Positions 1 through 6,704 of a stretch of 20,553 nucleotides of DNA are shown in pieces; position 1 is the first letter of the stretch, and each line of letters starts with the position of its first letter. This stretch comes from Chryseobacterium gleum (GTDB taxonomy: Bacteria > Bacteroidota > Bacteroidia > Flavobacteriales_D > Sanyastnellaceae), in the NCBI GenBank assembly GCA_945878835.1, contig CAMCUG010000007.1, forward strand, positions 1-20,553, in the 5' to 3' direction. The notes beneath the pieces are model-generated. The model did not search any database. It was not told where the DNA came from and saw only the letters and a list, made by a program, of their open reading frames with translations. Position numbers and translations under genes: made by a program.

Positions 1-3
1 TTT

Positions 4-333
4 ATGAAAACCAAAACCAAAGCTAGCGCGCCTAAGGCCGCTAAAAAAGCTGCCGCTCCTAAGAAAGCCGCTGCTACAAAAGCTGCCGCTCCTAAGAAAG
101 CTGCCGCTCCAAAAAAAGCTGCTGCTCCTAAGAAGGCTGCTGCTAAAAAGGCTGCTCCGAAGAAGGCTGCTGCTAAAAAGGCTGCTCCTAAGAAGGCTGC
201 TACTAAAAAAGTTGCTCCTAAGAAGGCTGCTGCTAAAAAAGCTGCTCCGAAGAAGGCTGCTGCTAAAAAAGCTGCTCCGAAGAAGGCTGCTGCTAAAAAG
301 GCTGCTCCTAAGAAAGCTGCGAAGAAGAAATAA
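4..333 (+). CDS. Lys/Ala/Pro-rich histone H1-like DNA-binding protein
   Basis: The 109-residue product is almost entirely Lys, Ala and Pro, so it should be strongly basic and disordered, like the C-terminal tails of eukaryotic histone H1 and bacterial H1-like or AlgP-type proteins. Such proteins bind DNA through charge and help compact the nucleoid; that role is inferred here from composition only. Residues 42-101 are six near-perfect copies of a 10-residue unit (PKKAAAKKAA), and residues 8-41 hold shorter AAAPKK-type units. No folded domain is visible. The ATG lies 3 bases from the window edge and the frame stays open upstream (TTT), so the true start could be outside the window and an N-terminal domain could be missing. 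The gene ends 19 bases before a strong terminator. Composition makes the class clear; the exact function and start are uncertain. Confidence 0.75.
   Translation: MKTKTKASAPKAAKKAAAPKKAAATKAAAPKKAAAPKKAAAPKKAAAKKAAPKKAAAKKAAPKKAATKKVAPKKAAAKKAAPKKAAAKKAAPKKAAAKKAAPKKAAKKK
127..306 (+). repeat. Six-copy 30-bp in-frame tandem repeat
   Basis: Six tandem units of about 30 bases encode PKKAAAKKAA-like decapeptides inside the histone-like gene. Copies differ by a few substitutions: the third reads PKKAATKKVA, and Pro codons alternate between CCT and CCG. The unit length is a multiple of three, so gain or loss of copies by slippage would keep the frame. Confidence 0.85.
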
Positions 334-352
334 TTTTCTACTTCAAACTATT

Positions 353-384
353 AAAAAAGCCGTTTCTTGCGAGACGGCTTTTTT
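353..384. terminator. Bidirectional intrinsic terminator
   Basis: An 8-bp stem (359-366 GCCGTTTC with 371-378 GAGACGGC, one G-T wobble) encloses a TTGC loop and is flanked by six A on the left (353-358) and six T on the right (379-384). It can therefore end transcripts from both strands: the histone-like gene (+) and the endonuclease-like lipoprotein gene (-, ending at 408). Confidence 0.85.
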
Positions 385-407
385 ATTGCAATAAAGTTTC
401 AATATGA

Positions 408-1427
408 TTAATTCACATGCATAAGTATAGGAAGGTGATCGCTATATCCACCTTTGTATGAATCTCCTACATATGCTCGAGCTGGCGACTTCACTCCATC
501 TTTTGATGTGTAGTAAAGAAAGTCATACGACACGACCTCAAAAGCGTTTGCACTCACACACTTATTATCGAACATGCCATAACTCACCATAAACTGATCC
601 AACGGACTCCACTCTCCTTTGTAAAAATGTGTCCCCTTTTTCAACGCTTCGAAATCCGACATCATATTAAATAAAACCGAATGTTCATTCGATACACCCG
701 CTTGTAAAACATCGTGAACACTTTTGTTCGAAGGGAAATCATTGAAGTCTCCCATACAAATAATATTAGTATTCGGATTCACTGAAAGAATCTGATCAAC
801 TTCCTTTCTTAGAACACTTGCTGCTTTGATCCTGTGCATCTCAGATTCATCTTGACCGCCTCTGCGCGAAGGCCAGTGGTTCACAAACAATTGATAATCT
901 TCATTTCCCACTTTAACAGCAACTTTAAGAATATCGCGTGTATTCGGATCCGTTACACTTTCCAACACAACTGGAATAGCTCTACTTCCAATTACATTTA
1001 CTCTATTGGAATCGTAGATCAACGCGACATCAATTCCGCGTTCATCGGGACCTTCAAACCAAACAACTTTATATCCTTTTCCTTTCAAATGAGAAGTGTT
1101 CACCAAATCATTTAACACGGTTCCGTTTTCCACTTCAATTAACCCAACGACGGCTGGGAAGTTTGCCCCCCTATTCGTTATGGCATCAACAGTATGTTTC
1201 AAATGCTCATAATACTTGGCTGTGTTCCATTGTAATTTTCCTGAAGGTGTAAAATCTTCGTCAGCCTTATTTGGATCATCAATCGTATCGAACAAATTTT
1301 CGACGTTGTAACTCATTAAGTCAAACGCGACTTTGTTTTGCGCTTCAGCATAATCGTTAGTACTTGGTTTTGTCGATTGACAGGCCACTAACGCGACCAT
1401 GATGATTAACACACCTAATTTTTTCAT
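408..1427 (-). CDS. Endonuclease/exonuclease/phosphatase-family lipoprotein
   Basis: This 339-residue protein of the DNase I-like (EEP) superfamily probably hydrolyses phosphodiester or phosphomonoester bonds with a divalent metal. A lipoprotein signal peptide (MKKLGVLIIMVALVAC, lipobox LVAC, Cys16) places it in the envelope. Superfamily motifs occur in order: SYNVENLFD (39-47, metal-binding Asn/Glu region), GLIEVEN (95-101, catalytic Glu), RGIDVAL (130-136), FVNHWPSR (181-188, His184), MGDFND (225-230, Asp227 and Asn229) and YSDHLP (328-333, Asp330-His331). All expected catalytic residues appear present. The substrate cannot be told from sequence; extracellular nuclease or scavenging roles are possible. 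It is divergent from a peptide-binding lipoprotein gene. A TACTTTTG -7 element sits 4 bases before the ATG, which supports this start and suggests a leaderless mRNA. Confidence 0.88.
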   Translation of the reverse strand: MKKLGVLIIMVALVACQSTKPSTNDYAEAQNKVAFDLMSYNVENLFDTIDDPNKADEDFTPSGKLQWNTAKYYEHLKHTVDAITNRGANFPAVVGLIEVENGTVLNDLVNTSHLKGKGYKVVWFEGPDERGIDVALIYDSNRVNVIGSRAIPVVLESVTDPNTRDILKVAVKVGNEDYQLFVNHWPSRRGGQDESEMHRIKAASVLRKEVDQILSVNPNTNIICMGDFNDFPSNKSVHDVLQAGVSNEHSVLFNMMSDFEALKKGTHFYKGEWSPLDQFMVSYGMFDNKCVSANAFEVVSYDFLYYTSKDGVKSPARAYVGDSYKGGYSDHLPILMHVN

Positions 1428-1431
1428 AACT

Positions 1432-1439
1432 CAAAAGTA
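1432..1439 (-). promoter_or_regulatory. -7 promoter element (TACTTTTG)
   Basis: On the minus strand this reads TACTTTTG, a full match to the Bacteroidota -7 consensus TAnnTTTG. It ends only 4 bases (AGTT) before the ATG at 1427. No clear -33 TTG is seen at the usual distance. The transcript should start at or within a few bases of the ATG. Confidence 0.55.
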
Positions 1440-1468
1440 GAACAGAACAATTCTACTTCCACCTACTC

Positions 1469-1476
1469 TATTTTTG
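1469..1476 (+). promoter_or_regulatory. -7 promoter element (TATTTTTG)
   Basis: TATTTTTG matches TAnnTTTG exactly and ends 5 bases before the ATG at 1482. Together with the element at 1432-1439 it forms a compact 54-base divergent promoter region. A leaderless or nearly leaderless mRNA is predicted. Confidence 0.55.
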
Positions 1477-1481
1477 TTTAA

Positions 1482-3101
1482 ATGAAATTTAACGGAAACA
1501 TATTTTTCGGAAGTATAACTTGTCTCTTCCTGCTTGTCTCTTGCGGAACAGAACACGCGGACAATAAAAATGTTTTCTGTTACAACGAAAGCAACGGCAT
1601 AACATCGCTCGACCCGGCTTTTGCTCGCGATCTTGAAATCATGTGGGCCACCAATCAACTGTTCGACGGATTGGTTGAATTGAACGACTCCCTTCAGATT
1701 ACCCCTTCAGTGTCAGAATCCTTTTCAATTTCCGACGACTTGCTTACCTACACCTTTTTCCTTCGCCGCGACGTATACTTTCACAACAACTCTTGCTTCC
1801 CTAATGAACAAGGGCGGAAAGTTGTGGCTTCCGATGTGGTTTATTCCTTCAATAGAATTTTAGATAACCAAGTCGCCTCCCCGGGCAAATGGATCTTCGA
1901 AAAAGTTTCTGATAGTGGATTCTCTGCTCCGAACGATTCCATCTTCATTATTCAATTGAAGGAACCCTTCTCTCCATTTCTCGGATTGCTCACCACACAA
2001 TACGCGAATATTGTTCCGCATGAGGCTGTTGAAATGTATGGTTCAGACTTCCGCAATCATCCGATCGGATGCGGTCCCTTTCAATTTGCATTCTGGTATG
2101 AAAACGTAGCGCTCGTCTTTCATAAAAACCCGAATTACTATTTGAAAGATGAACTTGGAAATGCACTTCCTTATCTAGACGCCGTGAAAATAGATTTTGT
2201 AAAAGACATGTCCGCGGAGTACCAGGGTCTATTGCAAGGAAAATACGATTTCATGAGTGGCATTCACAATGCATTCAAAGATGAATTACTCGATCCGAAT
2301 GGACACCTCTCAACTGCTTACACTTCGCAATTGTATTTGCAAAAAACACCTTTCATAAAAACAGATTACTTAGGTTTTGTTGTGGACCCTTCTCTTCAAT
2401 CAAATAAAGCCTTGCTCGATCCTCGTGTAAGAATGGCCCTCCACCTTTCCTTAAATAAAAAAGACATGGTGAAGCATTTGCGCAACAATACAGTCATTCC
2501 CGCTGACTTCGGATTCTGCTCTCCAGCTGCAGCAAAAAACTTAAACACCGAACAACTCATTGCCTTCAACAAAAAACAAGCGCTCGATTTATTGGCAGAA
2601 GCTGGATTTCCAAATGGCAAAAATCTTCCAACAATAGTCCTAAGCACCACAAGCGATTATGCCGACCTTATGGAATACATTCAACACGAATGGCAGCAAT
2701 TGGGTATCCCATGTGAGATACAACAATTGCAAGGAGCAGCATTCCGAGATCAGGCCTCTAAATGTCAGCTTTCAGTTTTTCGAAAAAGTTGGTTGGCCGA
2801 TTACGCACATCCTGAAAACTTCTATTCAGTCTTTACTAATTCAAGATTTGCACCGAATGGTCCGAATTACACACACTTCCATAACAGTGAATATGAAAAA
2901 ACTTATTCTAAATTAGGAAGGACAAATTCTACCGATAGCACCCTCGTTTACAGCAAAAAACTTGAAGCTATGTTGAATGAAGAGACGCCAGTTATTCCAT
3001 TGTATTACGACCAAGTCATGCACTTCATTCGTTCGAACATCAAGAACTTCCCAACGAATTCAGTGAACATGCTCGATTTGCGTCGAGTGAAAAAAGAATA
3101 A
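1482..3101 (+). CDS. ABC transporter substrate-binding lipoprotein, oligopeptide type (SBP family 5)
   Basis: The 539-residue protein resembles OppA/DppA-type substrate-binding proteins (SBP_bac_5), which capture peptides or similar solutes and hand them to a membrane ABC permease. A lipoprotein signal peptide is seen (MKFNGNIFFGSITCLFLLVSC, lipobox LVSC, Cys21). The family start pattern follows: SLDPAFARD, then NQLFDGLVELND, PSVSESFSISDD and a YTFFLRRDVYFHNN-like segment that matches the conserved fold of this family. Near the C-terminus, TPVIPLYYDQVMHF matches the family's closing lobe. The length is typical (500-560). No permease or ATPase gene lies in the window, so it is an orphan locus here and its ligand is unknown. 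The next gene begins 35 bases downstream but has its own promoter-like element. Confidence 0.88.
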   Translation: MKFNGNIFFGSITCLFLLVSCGTEHADNKNVFCYNESNGITSLDPAFARDLEIMWATNQLFDGLVELNDSLQITPSVSESFSISDDLLTYTFFLRRDVYFHNNSCFPNEQGRKVVASDVVYSFNRILDNQVASPGKWIFEKVSDSGFSAPNDSIFIIQLKEPFSPFLGLLTTQYANIVPHEAVEMYGSDFRNHPIGCGPFQFAFWYENVALVFHKNPNYYLKDELGNALPYLDAVKIDFVKDMSAEYQGLLQGKYDFMSGIHNAFKDELLDPNGHLSTAYTSQLYLQKTPFIKTDYLGFVVDPSLQSNKALLDPRVRMALHLSLNKKDMVKHLRNNTVIPADFGFCSPAAAKNLNTEQLIAFNKKQALDLLAEAGFPNGKNLPTIVLSTTSDYADLMEYIQHEWQQLGIPCEIQQLQGAAFRDQASKCQLSVFRKSWLADYAHPENFYSVFTNSRFAPNGPNYTHFHNSEYEKTYSKLGRTNSTDSTLVYSKKLEAMLNEETPVIPLYYDQVMHFIRSNIKNFPTNSVNMLDLRRVKKE

Positions 3102-3111
3102 AAGAAAAGGT

Positions 3112-3119
3112 TAACTTCG
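3112..3119 (+). promoter_or_regulatory. Possible -7 element (TAACTTCG)
   Basis: TAACTTCG differs from TAnnTTTG by one base (TTCG for TTTG), a variant also seen before two other genes in this window. It lies 17 bases before the GTG at 3137 and could give the decarboxylase gene its own promoter inside the gap after the substrate-binding protein gene. No -33 element was recognised. Confidence 0.4.
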
Positions 3120-3136
3120 CTTAACGAAAGAGCGCC

Positions 3137-4141
3137 GTGTTAAAAATAGATACCCACACCCACATCATGCCCGACCACTTACCCAATTGGAGTAAGGAGT
3201 TCGGCTATGGAAAATTCATTCATCTAGACCATCACAGAACTGGCTTTGCACGAATGATGCAAGGCGATCAGTTCTTCCGTGAAATTGAATCGAATTGTTG
3301 GGATCCCGTTTTACGCATCGATGAATACGCAAAACACAAAACGCAAGTTCAAGTCGTTTGCACCATTCCTGTTTTGTTTTCGTATTGGGCAAAGCCCGAA
3401 CACACACGCAAAGTTTCTGAGTTTCTAAACGATCACATTGCAATGATTGTGGAAGAGCATCCGAAAAACTATGTGGGTTTGGCTACACTTCCCATGAATG
3501 ATATTCCAATGGCTCTCGGTGAATTGGAACGCGCAAAGAAAATTGGATTTCGTGGAATTCAAATTGGTTCGAACATCAATGGAACGAATCTCAGCGATGA
3601 GAAATTCCTTCCCTTGTGGAAAGCCTGCGAAGAACTAAGCATGTGTGTGATGGTTCACCCGTGGGAAATGATGGGTGAAAACGATATGAAAAAATACTGG
3701 CTTCCGTGGTTGGTTGGAATGCCTGCGGAAACATCTCGTGCTGTCTGCTCGCTAATCTTTTCCGGTGTTATTGAAAAATTCCCGAAGCTGCGCTTTTTGT
3801 TTGCGCATGCGGGTGGTTCATTCATTCCAACATTGGGCAGAATTGAGCACGGATTCAATTGCAGACCTGATTTAGTTGCGCTTGACAACAACGTTGCGCC
3901 AAGTCATTATTTAAATAAATTTTGGATCGATAGCGCAACGCACGATTCCGATTTGCTTCGTTACATTATGACGAAACAGTCTACGAAAAAAATTGCATTA
4001 GGAACCGACTACCCTTTTCCGCTGGGCGATTTGCACATTGGGCAATTCATTGAAGATATGCAGTTGGAGCAAGCGGATTTAGATAACATCATGCACGTCT
4101 CGGCACTTGAATGGCTCGACCTTCCGAAAAGCATGTTCTAA
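3137..4141 (+). CDS. acmsd: 2-amino-3-carboxymuconate-6-semialdehyde decarboxylase (ACMSD)
   Basis: This amidohydrolase-superfamily enzyme decarboxylates aminocarboxymuconate semialdehyde in the kynurenine branch of tryptophan breakdown, drawing the intermediate away from quinolinate and NAD synthesis. The 334-residue length and motifs match the ACMSD family closely: THTHIMPDHLP with metal ligands His7 and His9, NCWDP (53-57), PVLFSYWAKPE (78-88), VHPWEM with His174, KYWLPWLVGMPAET (186-199), FAHAGG with His224, and LGTDYPFPLGD with Asp291. These are the zinc-site and catalytic positions of the well-studied family members. The start is GTG, chosen because it gives the family N-terminus (xLKIDTHTH). 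Its stop codon overlaps that of the convergent M23 peptidase gene by 4 bases. No other kynurenine-pathway gene is in the window. Confidence 0.93.
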   Translation: MLKIDTHTHIMPDHLPNWSKEFGYGKFIHLDHHRTGFARMMQGDQFFREIESNCWDPVLRIDEYAKHKTQVQVVCTIPVLFSYWAKPEHTRKVSEFLNDHIAMIVEEHPKNYVGLATLPMNDIPMALGELERAKKIGFRGIQIGSNINGTNLSDEKFLPLWKACEELSMCVMVHPWEMMGENDMKKYWLPWLVGMPAETSRAVCSLIFSGVIEKFPKLRFLFAHAGGSFIPTLGRIEHGFNCRPDLVALDNNVAPSHYLNKFWIDSATHDSDLLRYIMTKQSTKKIALGTDYPFPLGDLHIGQFIEDMQLEQADLDNIMHVSALEWLDLPKSMF

Positions 4142-5829
4142 TTGAACGCCTTTTTATAGACCGTTTCATTTCCACATTTGTCTTTCACCACTAACAAAAA
4201 TTCATGGGTTAATTCATTCGCTACTGATATTGGTAGCTCCACCCAAACCGCGTTATTCTTCGCGTCGTATTCATAATACAACCATTGTCCATCGAGTTGC
4301 GGACGAATGCTTTCAATGCCGCTTAACACATCGCTCACTCTGAACTTCACACTTCCAACTAAATCAGATTCAGGAAAAATTTGTTCTGCAAATTCAACAA
4401 CAGGTGCATCCCAATCCGAAGCATAGCTGAATGTTCCAAGCGAAGAAGTGCTTGCCACAATGGCATTTCCTTCCACACTTCCACCAATAGATTTTCTTTT
4501 TGAATTATTTCCATGGAGCACAACCACCTTCTTCCGTTGCTCAGGTGTCAGTTCATTCAAACTGAATTGAATTTTTACGGGAGAAAACAAAGCAATTCCT
4601 TCATGTCCAATTTCTATAACTGGAGGCATGATTGAGTCGAACATCGGTTCGAGCAAACGAAGCTCCGTATCGTCGTACAACGATTCTTTTTGAAAGGTGA
4701 TTTTTCCCGAGCGCGTCGGAATTACTTTTTCGACTCCCGCAATCACTGAAATGGTATTCGCATATTTCGGCGCCTTGGGCAAAACAGCCTGAACAAATCC
4801 TACGGCTGTAGCAACATTCCCTCTCCAATCTTCGGTTTCGAAGCGAATACTATGTATTAAGGAATCTGAAATTTCAACTGGAAGTGCGAACGTATTTACT
4901 TCCTCTCTCAATGGTGTTTGCTTCGGAACAGAGCAGCGATACCATTGACCCGGTTTCGACTTGTAAATTCCGAACGGAACAAATCCGTTCACGGCTTTTG
5001 ATGTGTTGAAATTCACCGACCGAATTTCCATTCGGTAAAACAAACTTCCATCCACGAAAACGCGCAAAGTTTTCACTCCACAGTCACCGCTTCCCGTTAA
5101 ATAACGATCAACGATTGACACAGCGACTTCCAATTTTCCGATTTCTATTTCAAGTGGAAGCGTATCAGACGCTCCTCTTCCAGTTACAAAATGTCCGATT
5201 AATGGAAGTTCACTCGGACTAATTTCACTTGCGCCATACCCAGACCACGCGCTGAACGATTCAAATACAGGAGCGAGTGTATCGCGCACGGACAATCCAA
5301 ATCGAATAGGGTCGAGACAATGTTCTGTTCTACTGTCGCGCACTTCAAAATGCAAATGTGGACCACCACTTCCACCCGAATTACCACTCCACGCAATGTG
5401 TTGTCCGCGCTTCAATGGAATTTGTCCTTCCTTCAAATACCAATCTACTTCGTAAGATTCTTTTAATTTATGTTGAAGGCGAAGCAAAGAATCTATTTCC
5501 TGATTGAATTTTTGCAAGTGGGCATATACCGTAACGTACCCTTCCTGATGAGTCACATAAATGGCCTTCCCGTATCCAAAAGGGGAAATTTTAATTCTGG
5601 AAACATATCCGTCGGCTGCGCAATAAACCGGCAAACCTTCGCGCTGTTCGGTGCGCAAATCCATGCCCGAATGGAAGTGATTCGAGCGAATTTCAGCGAA
5701 GGAACCTGCGAGCTCCAAGGGTATGTCTAAAGGCGAACTGCATGTCCATTTTTGTCCCTGTGCAAAAGTCGCAGAAAGCAAAAAAAGGAGAATCAATAAT
5801 CGACTCGAATTCAAATTGCTGAAAACCAT
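4138..5829 (-). CDS. Secreted M23-family (LytM-type) peptidase
   Basis: This 563-residue protein is a zinc metallopeptidase of family M23, which cuts peptide cross-links in peptidoglycan. I chose the ATG at 5829 because it yields a clean signal peptide (hydrophobic LLILLFLLSATFA, cleavage near residue 23); the open frame runs to 5952 but would put 41 implausible residues before it. The catalytic domain spans about residues 33-180 and has the zinc ligands HFHSGMD (His53, Asp57) and GPHLHFEVR (His160), with YAHL (His104) and His158 completing the active site. A charged linker at about 112-137 splits the domain. The C-terminal two thirds (180-563) show no known motif and look beta-rich, possibly Ig-like domains. 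A GCACTTTG sequence ends 4 bases before the ATG and may be a degenerate -7 element. It converges on the ACMSD gene with overlapping stops. Confidence 0.88.
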   Translation of the reverse strand: MVFSNLNSSRLLILLFLLSATFAQGQKWTCSSPLDIPLELAGSFAEIRSNHFHSGMDLRTEQREGLPVYCAADGYVSRIKISPFGYGKAIYVTHQEGYVTVYAHLQKFNQEIDSLLRLQHKLKESYEVDWYLKEGQIPLKRGQHIAWSGNSGGSGGPHLHFEVRDSRTEHCLDPIRFGLSVRDTLAPVFESFSAWSGYGASEISPSELPLIGHFVTGRGASDTLPLEIEIGKLEVAVSIVDRYLTGSGDCGVKTLRVFVDGSLFYRMEIRSVNFNTSKAVNGFVPFGIYKSKPGQWYRCSVPKQTPLREEVNTFALPVEISDSLIHSIRFETEDWRGNVATAVGFVQAVLPKAPKYANTISVIAGVEKVIPTRSGKITFQKESLYDDTELRLLEPMFDSIMPPVIEIGHEGIALFSPVKIQFSLNELTPEQRKKVVVLHGNNSKRKSIGGSVEGNAIVASTSSLGTFSYASDWDAPVVEFAEQIFPESDLVGSVKFRVSDVLSGIESIRPQLDGQWLYYEYDAKNNAVWVELPISVANELTHEFLLVVKDKCGNETVYKKAFN

Positions 5830-5930
5830 ACTGCAAAGTGCACAGAAAAAGCCAACGATGCGATTCGCGGGGGTTATTTTATTCACAGGCCTTGAGGAAA
5901 AAAAGCGAGGCGCCTTGGGTTCTTTTTGAT

Positions 5931-5938
5931 TAACTTTG
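5931..5938 (+). promoter_or_regulatory. -7 promoter element (TAACTTTG)
   Basis: TAACTTTG is an exact match to the Bacteroidota -7 consensus and should drive the coiled-coil/zapA cluster. A transcription start near 5943-5945 would leave about 23 bases before the ATG at 5968, which argues against the earlier in-frame codon at 5926 because that codon lies upstream of the promoter element. An in-frame GTG at 5941 sits only 2 bases after it and cannot be fully excluded. Confidence 0.65.
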
Positions 5939-5967
5939 CAGTGCTTGAACAAAAGCTATACGTATTT

Positions 5968-6261
5968 ATGGAATCGGCTCAACACTTTGAAACACTAGCG
6001 GCAAAAATTCACGAATTGGGTGAAGCCAAGCACAATGCTGAAACCGCACTGGCTAAAGTGAATGAAGAATTGGCATCCGTTTATAGAATAAACAAGGGGC
6101 TGCAATCACAGATTGAAGACTTAAATGTTAAGATAGAAGAGTTAGAAGCAAACCAATCGTTGAGGAATGAAACACAAATAGATCATGTTCATTCCACTAA
6201 GCAGAGAATCAACGCGTTGGTAAAAGAGATAGACGAATGTCTTTTACTATTAAACAAATAG
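5968..6261 (+). CDS. Small coiled-coil protein upstream of zapA, possible ZapB-like division factor
   Basis: A 97-residue protein that is predicted to be almost wholly alpha-helical. Heptad-like spacing of Leu, Ile and Val runs from about residue 5 to 60 (for example in LQSQIEDLNVKIEELEANQ), followed by a second helix ending ALVKEIDECLLLLNK. No catalytic motif is visible. It lies 7 bases before zapA on the same strand and from the same promoter, and small coiled-coil genes are common at this place in Bacteroidota. A role with ZapA in organising the FtsZ ring is inferred from context and shape only. The start is ATG 5968 because the -7 element at 5931-5938 lies within the longer open frame. 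Confidence 0.75.
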   Translation: MESAQHFETLAAKIHELGEAKHNAETALAKVNEELASVYRINKGLQSQIEDLNVKIEELEANQSLRNETQIDHVHSTKQRINALVKEIDECLLLLNK

Positions 6262-6268
6262 TGGAACA

Positions 6269-6628
6269 ATGAGCGAATTAACCTTACAAATAACCATTGC
6301 TGGTAAAAATTACCCTCTCTCGGTGAAAGCTTCTGAAGAAGCTACAATCCGCAAAGCAGAGTTGCAATTGGAAGAGGCCGTTTCGATGTTTCAAAAAAAC
6401 TATTCGGTAAAAGACAGAGGAGATTTACTAGCCATGGCGGCTTTACAAATCATAACTAAACTAAACAACACCCCACCTCAGGTTATCGAGAAAACCGTTG
6501 AGGTTGTGGTGGATAGGGAAGTCATTGTTGAGAAAGAAGTTACGATTGAAAAAGAAGCTGCCACACCCGATTATACAGAGCAATTCTCAGCATTAGAGAA
6601 TCTCGTAAACGGATATTTGGCGAACTAG
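6269..6628 (+). CDS. zapA: Cell division protein ZapA
   Basis: ZapA binds FtsZ and bundles its filaments at the division site. The 119-residue protein shows the family pattern: an N-terminal beta strand with LQITIAGKNYPLSV (6-19), then a helix with EEATIRKAELQLEEAV, YSVKDRGDLLAMAALQIITKL (45-65), which matches the conserved ZapA core, and a C-terminal coiled-coil helix ending ALENLVNGYLAN. Between the two, residues 70-100 carry a Val/Glu/Lys-rich stretch with repeated VEKE-like units, making it about 20 residues longer than many relatives. It follows the coiled-coil gene by 7 bases. Its last codons contain GATATTTG (6612-6619), a near-match to a -7 promoter element that may serve the candidate 6S RNA. 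Confidence 0.9.
   Translation: MSELTLQITIAGKNYPLSVKASEEATIRKAELQLEEAVSMFQKNYSVKDRGDLLAMAALQIITKLNNTPPQVIEKTVEVVVDREVIVEKEVTIEKEAATPDYTEQFSALENLVNGYLAN
6612..6619 (+). promoter_or_regulatory. Possible -7 element inside the 3' end of zapA (GATATTTG)
   Basis: GATATTTG differs from TAnnTTTG only at the first base. Transcription would start about 5-7 bases later, at 6624-6626, just where the pairing region of the candidate 6S RNA begins. It could be a chance match in coding sequence, and no -33 TTG was found. Confidence 0.3.
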
Positions 6629-6692
6629 TCCACTATTCTCTTCCCCTCTGCTTTAGGAAACGGACCCGAACGTCCGCATGTGGAATACTAAT
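6624..6692 (+). ncRNA. ssrS: Candidate 6S RNA (Bacteroidota 6S-Flavo-like) between zapA and rny
   Basis: The non-coding gap after zapA can fold in a 6S-like way. A closing stem pairs TCCAC (6629-6633) with GTGGA (6680-6684), extendable by TAGT (6626-6629) with ACTA (6687-6690) if a few bases bulge. Then comes a large open region with a pyrimidine-rich left side (6634-6650), and an apical hairpin CGGAC (6661-6665) with GTCCG (6672-6676). 6S RNA imitates an open promoter and binds RNA polymerase holoenzyme. It is known to sit next to zapA in many gammaproteobacteria, and from memory also in Bacteroidota next to rny. The ends are estimated. There is no T-run terminator, so the 3' end would come from processing or read-through into rny. 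An alternative is a leader hairpin that regulates rny. Confidence 0.5.
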
Positions 6693-6704
6693 ACTTTATG
6701 TCGT

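Noticed and set aside
1..333. Repeats at the left end as a CRISPR array
   Set aside because: The repeats are contiguous, in frame and coding, with no spacers.
212..394. A second reading frame through the histone-like repeats, giving a Leu/Arg-rich peptide
   Set aside because: It is a by-product of the 30-base repeat read out of frame and runs into the terminator.
3111..3130. Short inverted repeat TTCG/CGAA before the ACMSD gene as an operator or terminator
   Set aside because: Only 4 bp of stem with no T run; too short to support.
5470..5929. Plus-strand open frames inside and upstream of the M23 peptidase gene
   Set aside because: They lie opposite a well-supported peptidase or its upstream region and show no family features.
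5830..5952. A longer N-terminus for the M23 peptidase starting at 5952
   Set aside because: It would put 41 residues before an evident signal peptide and reach beyond the promoter element of the divergent gene.
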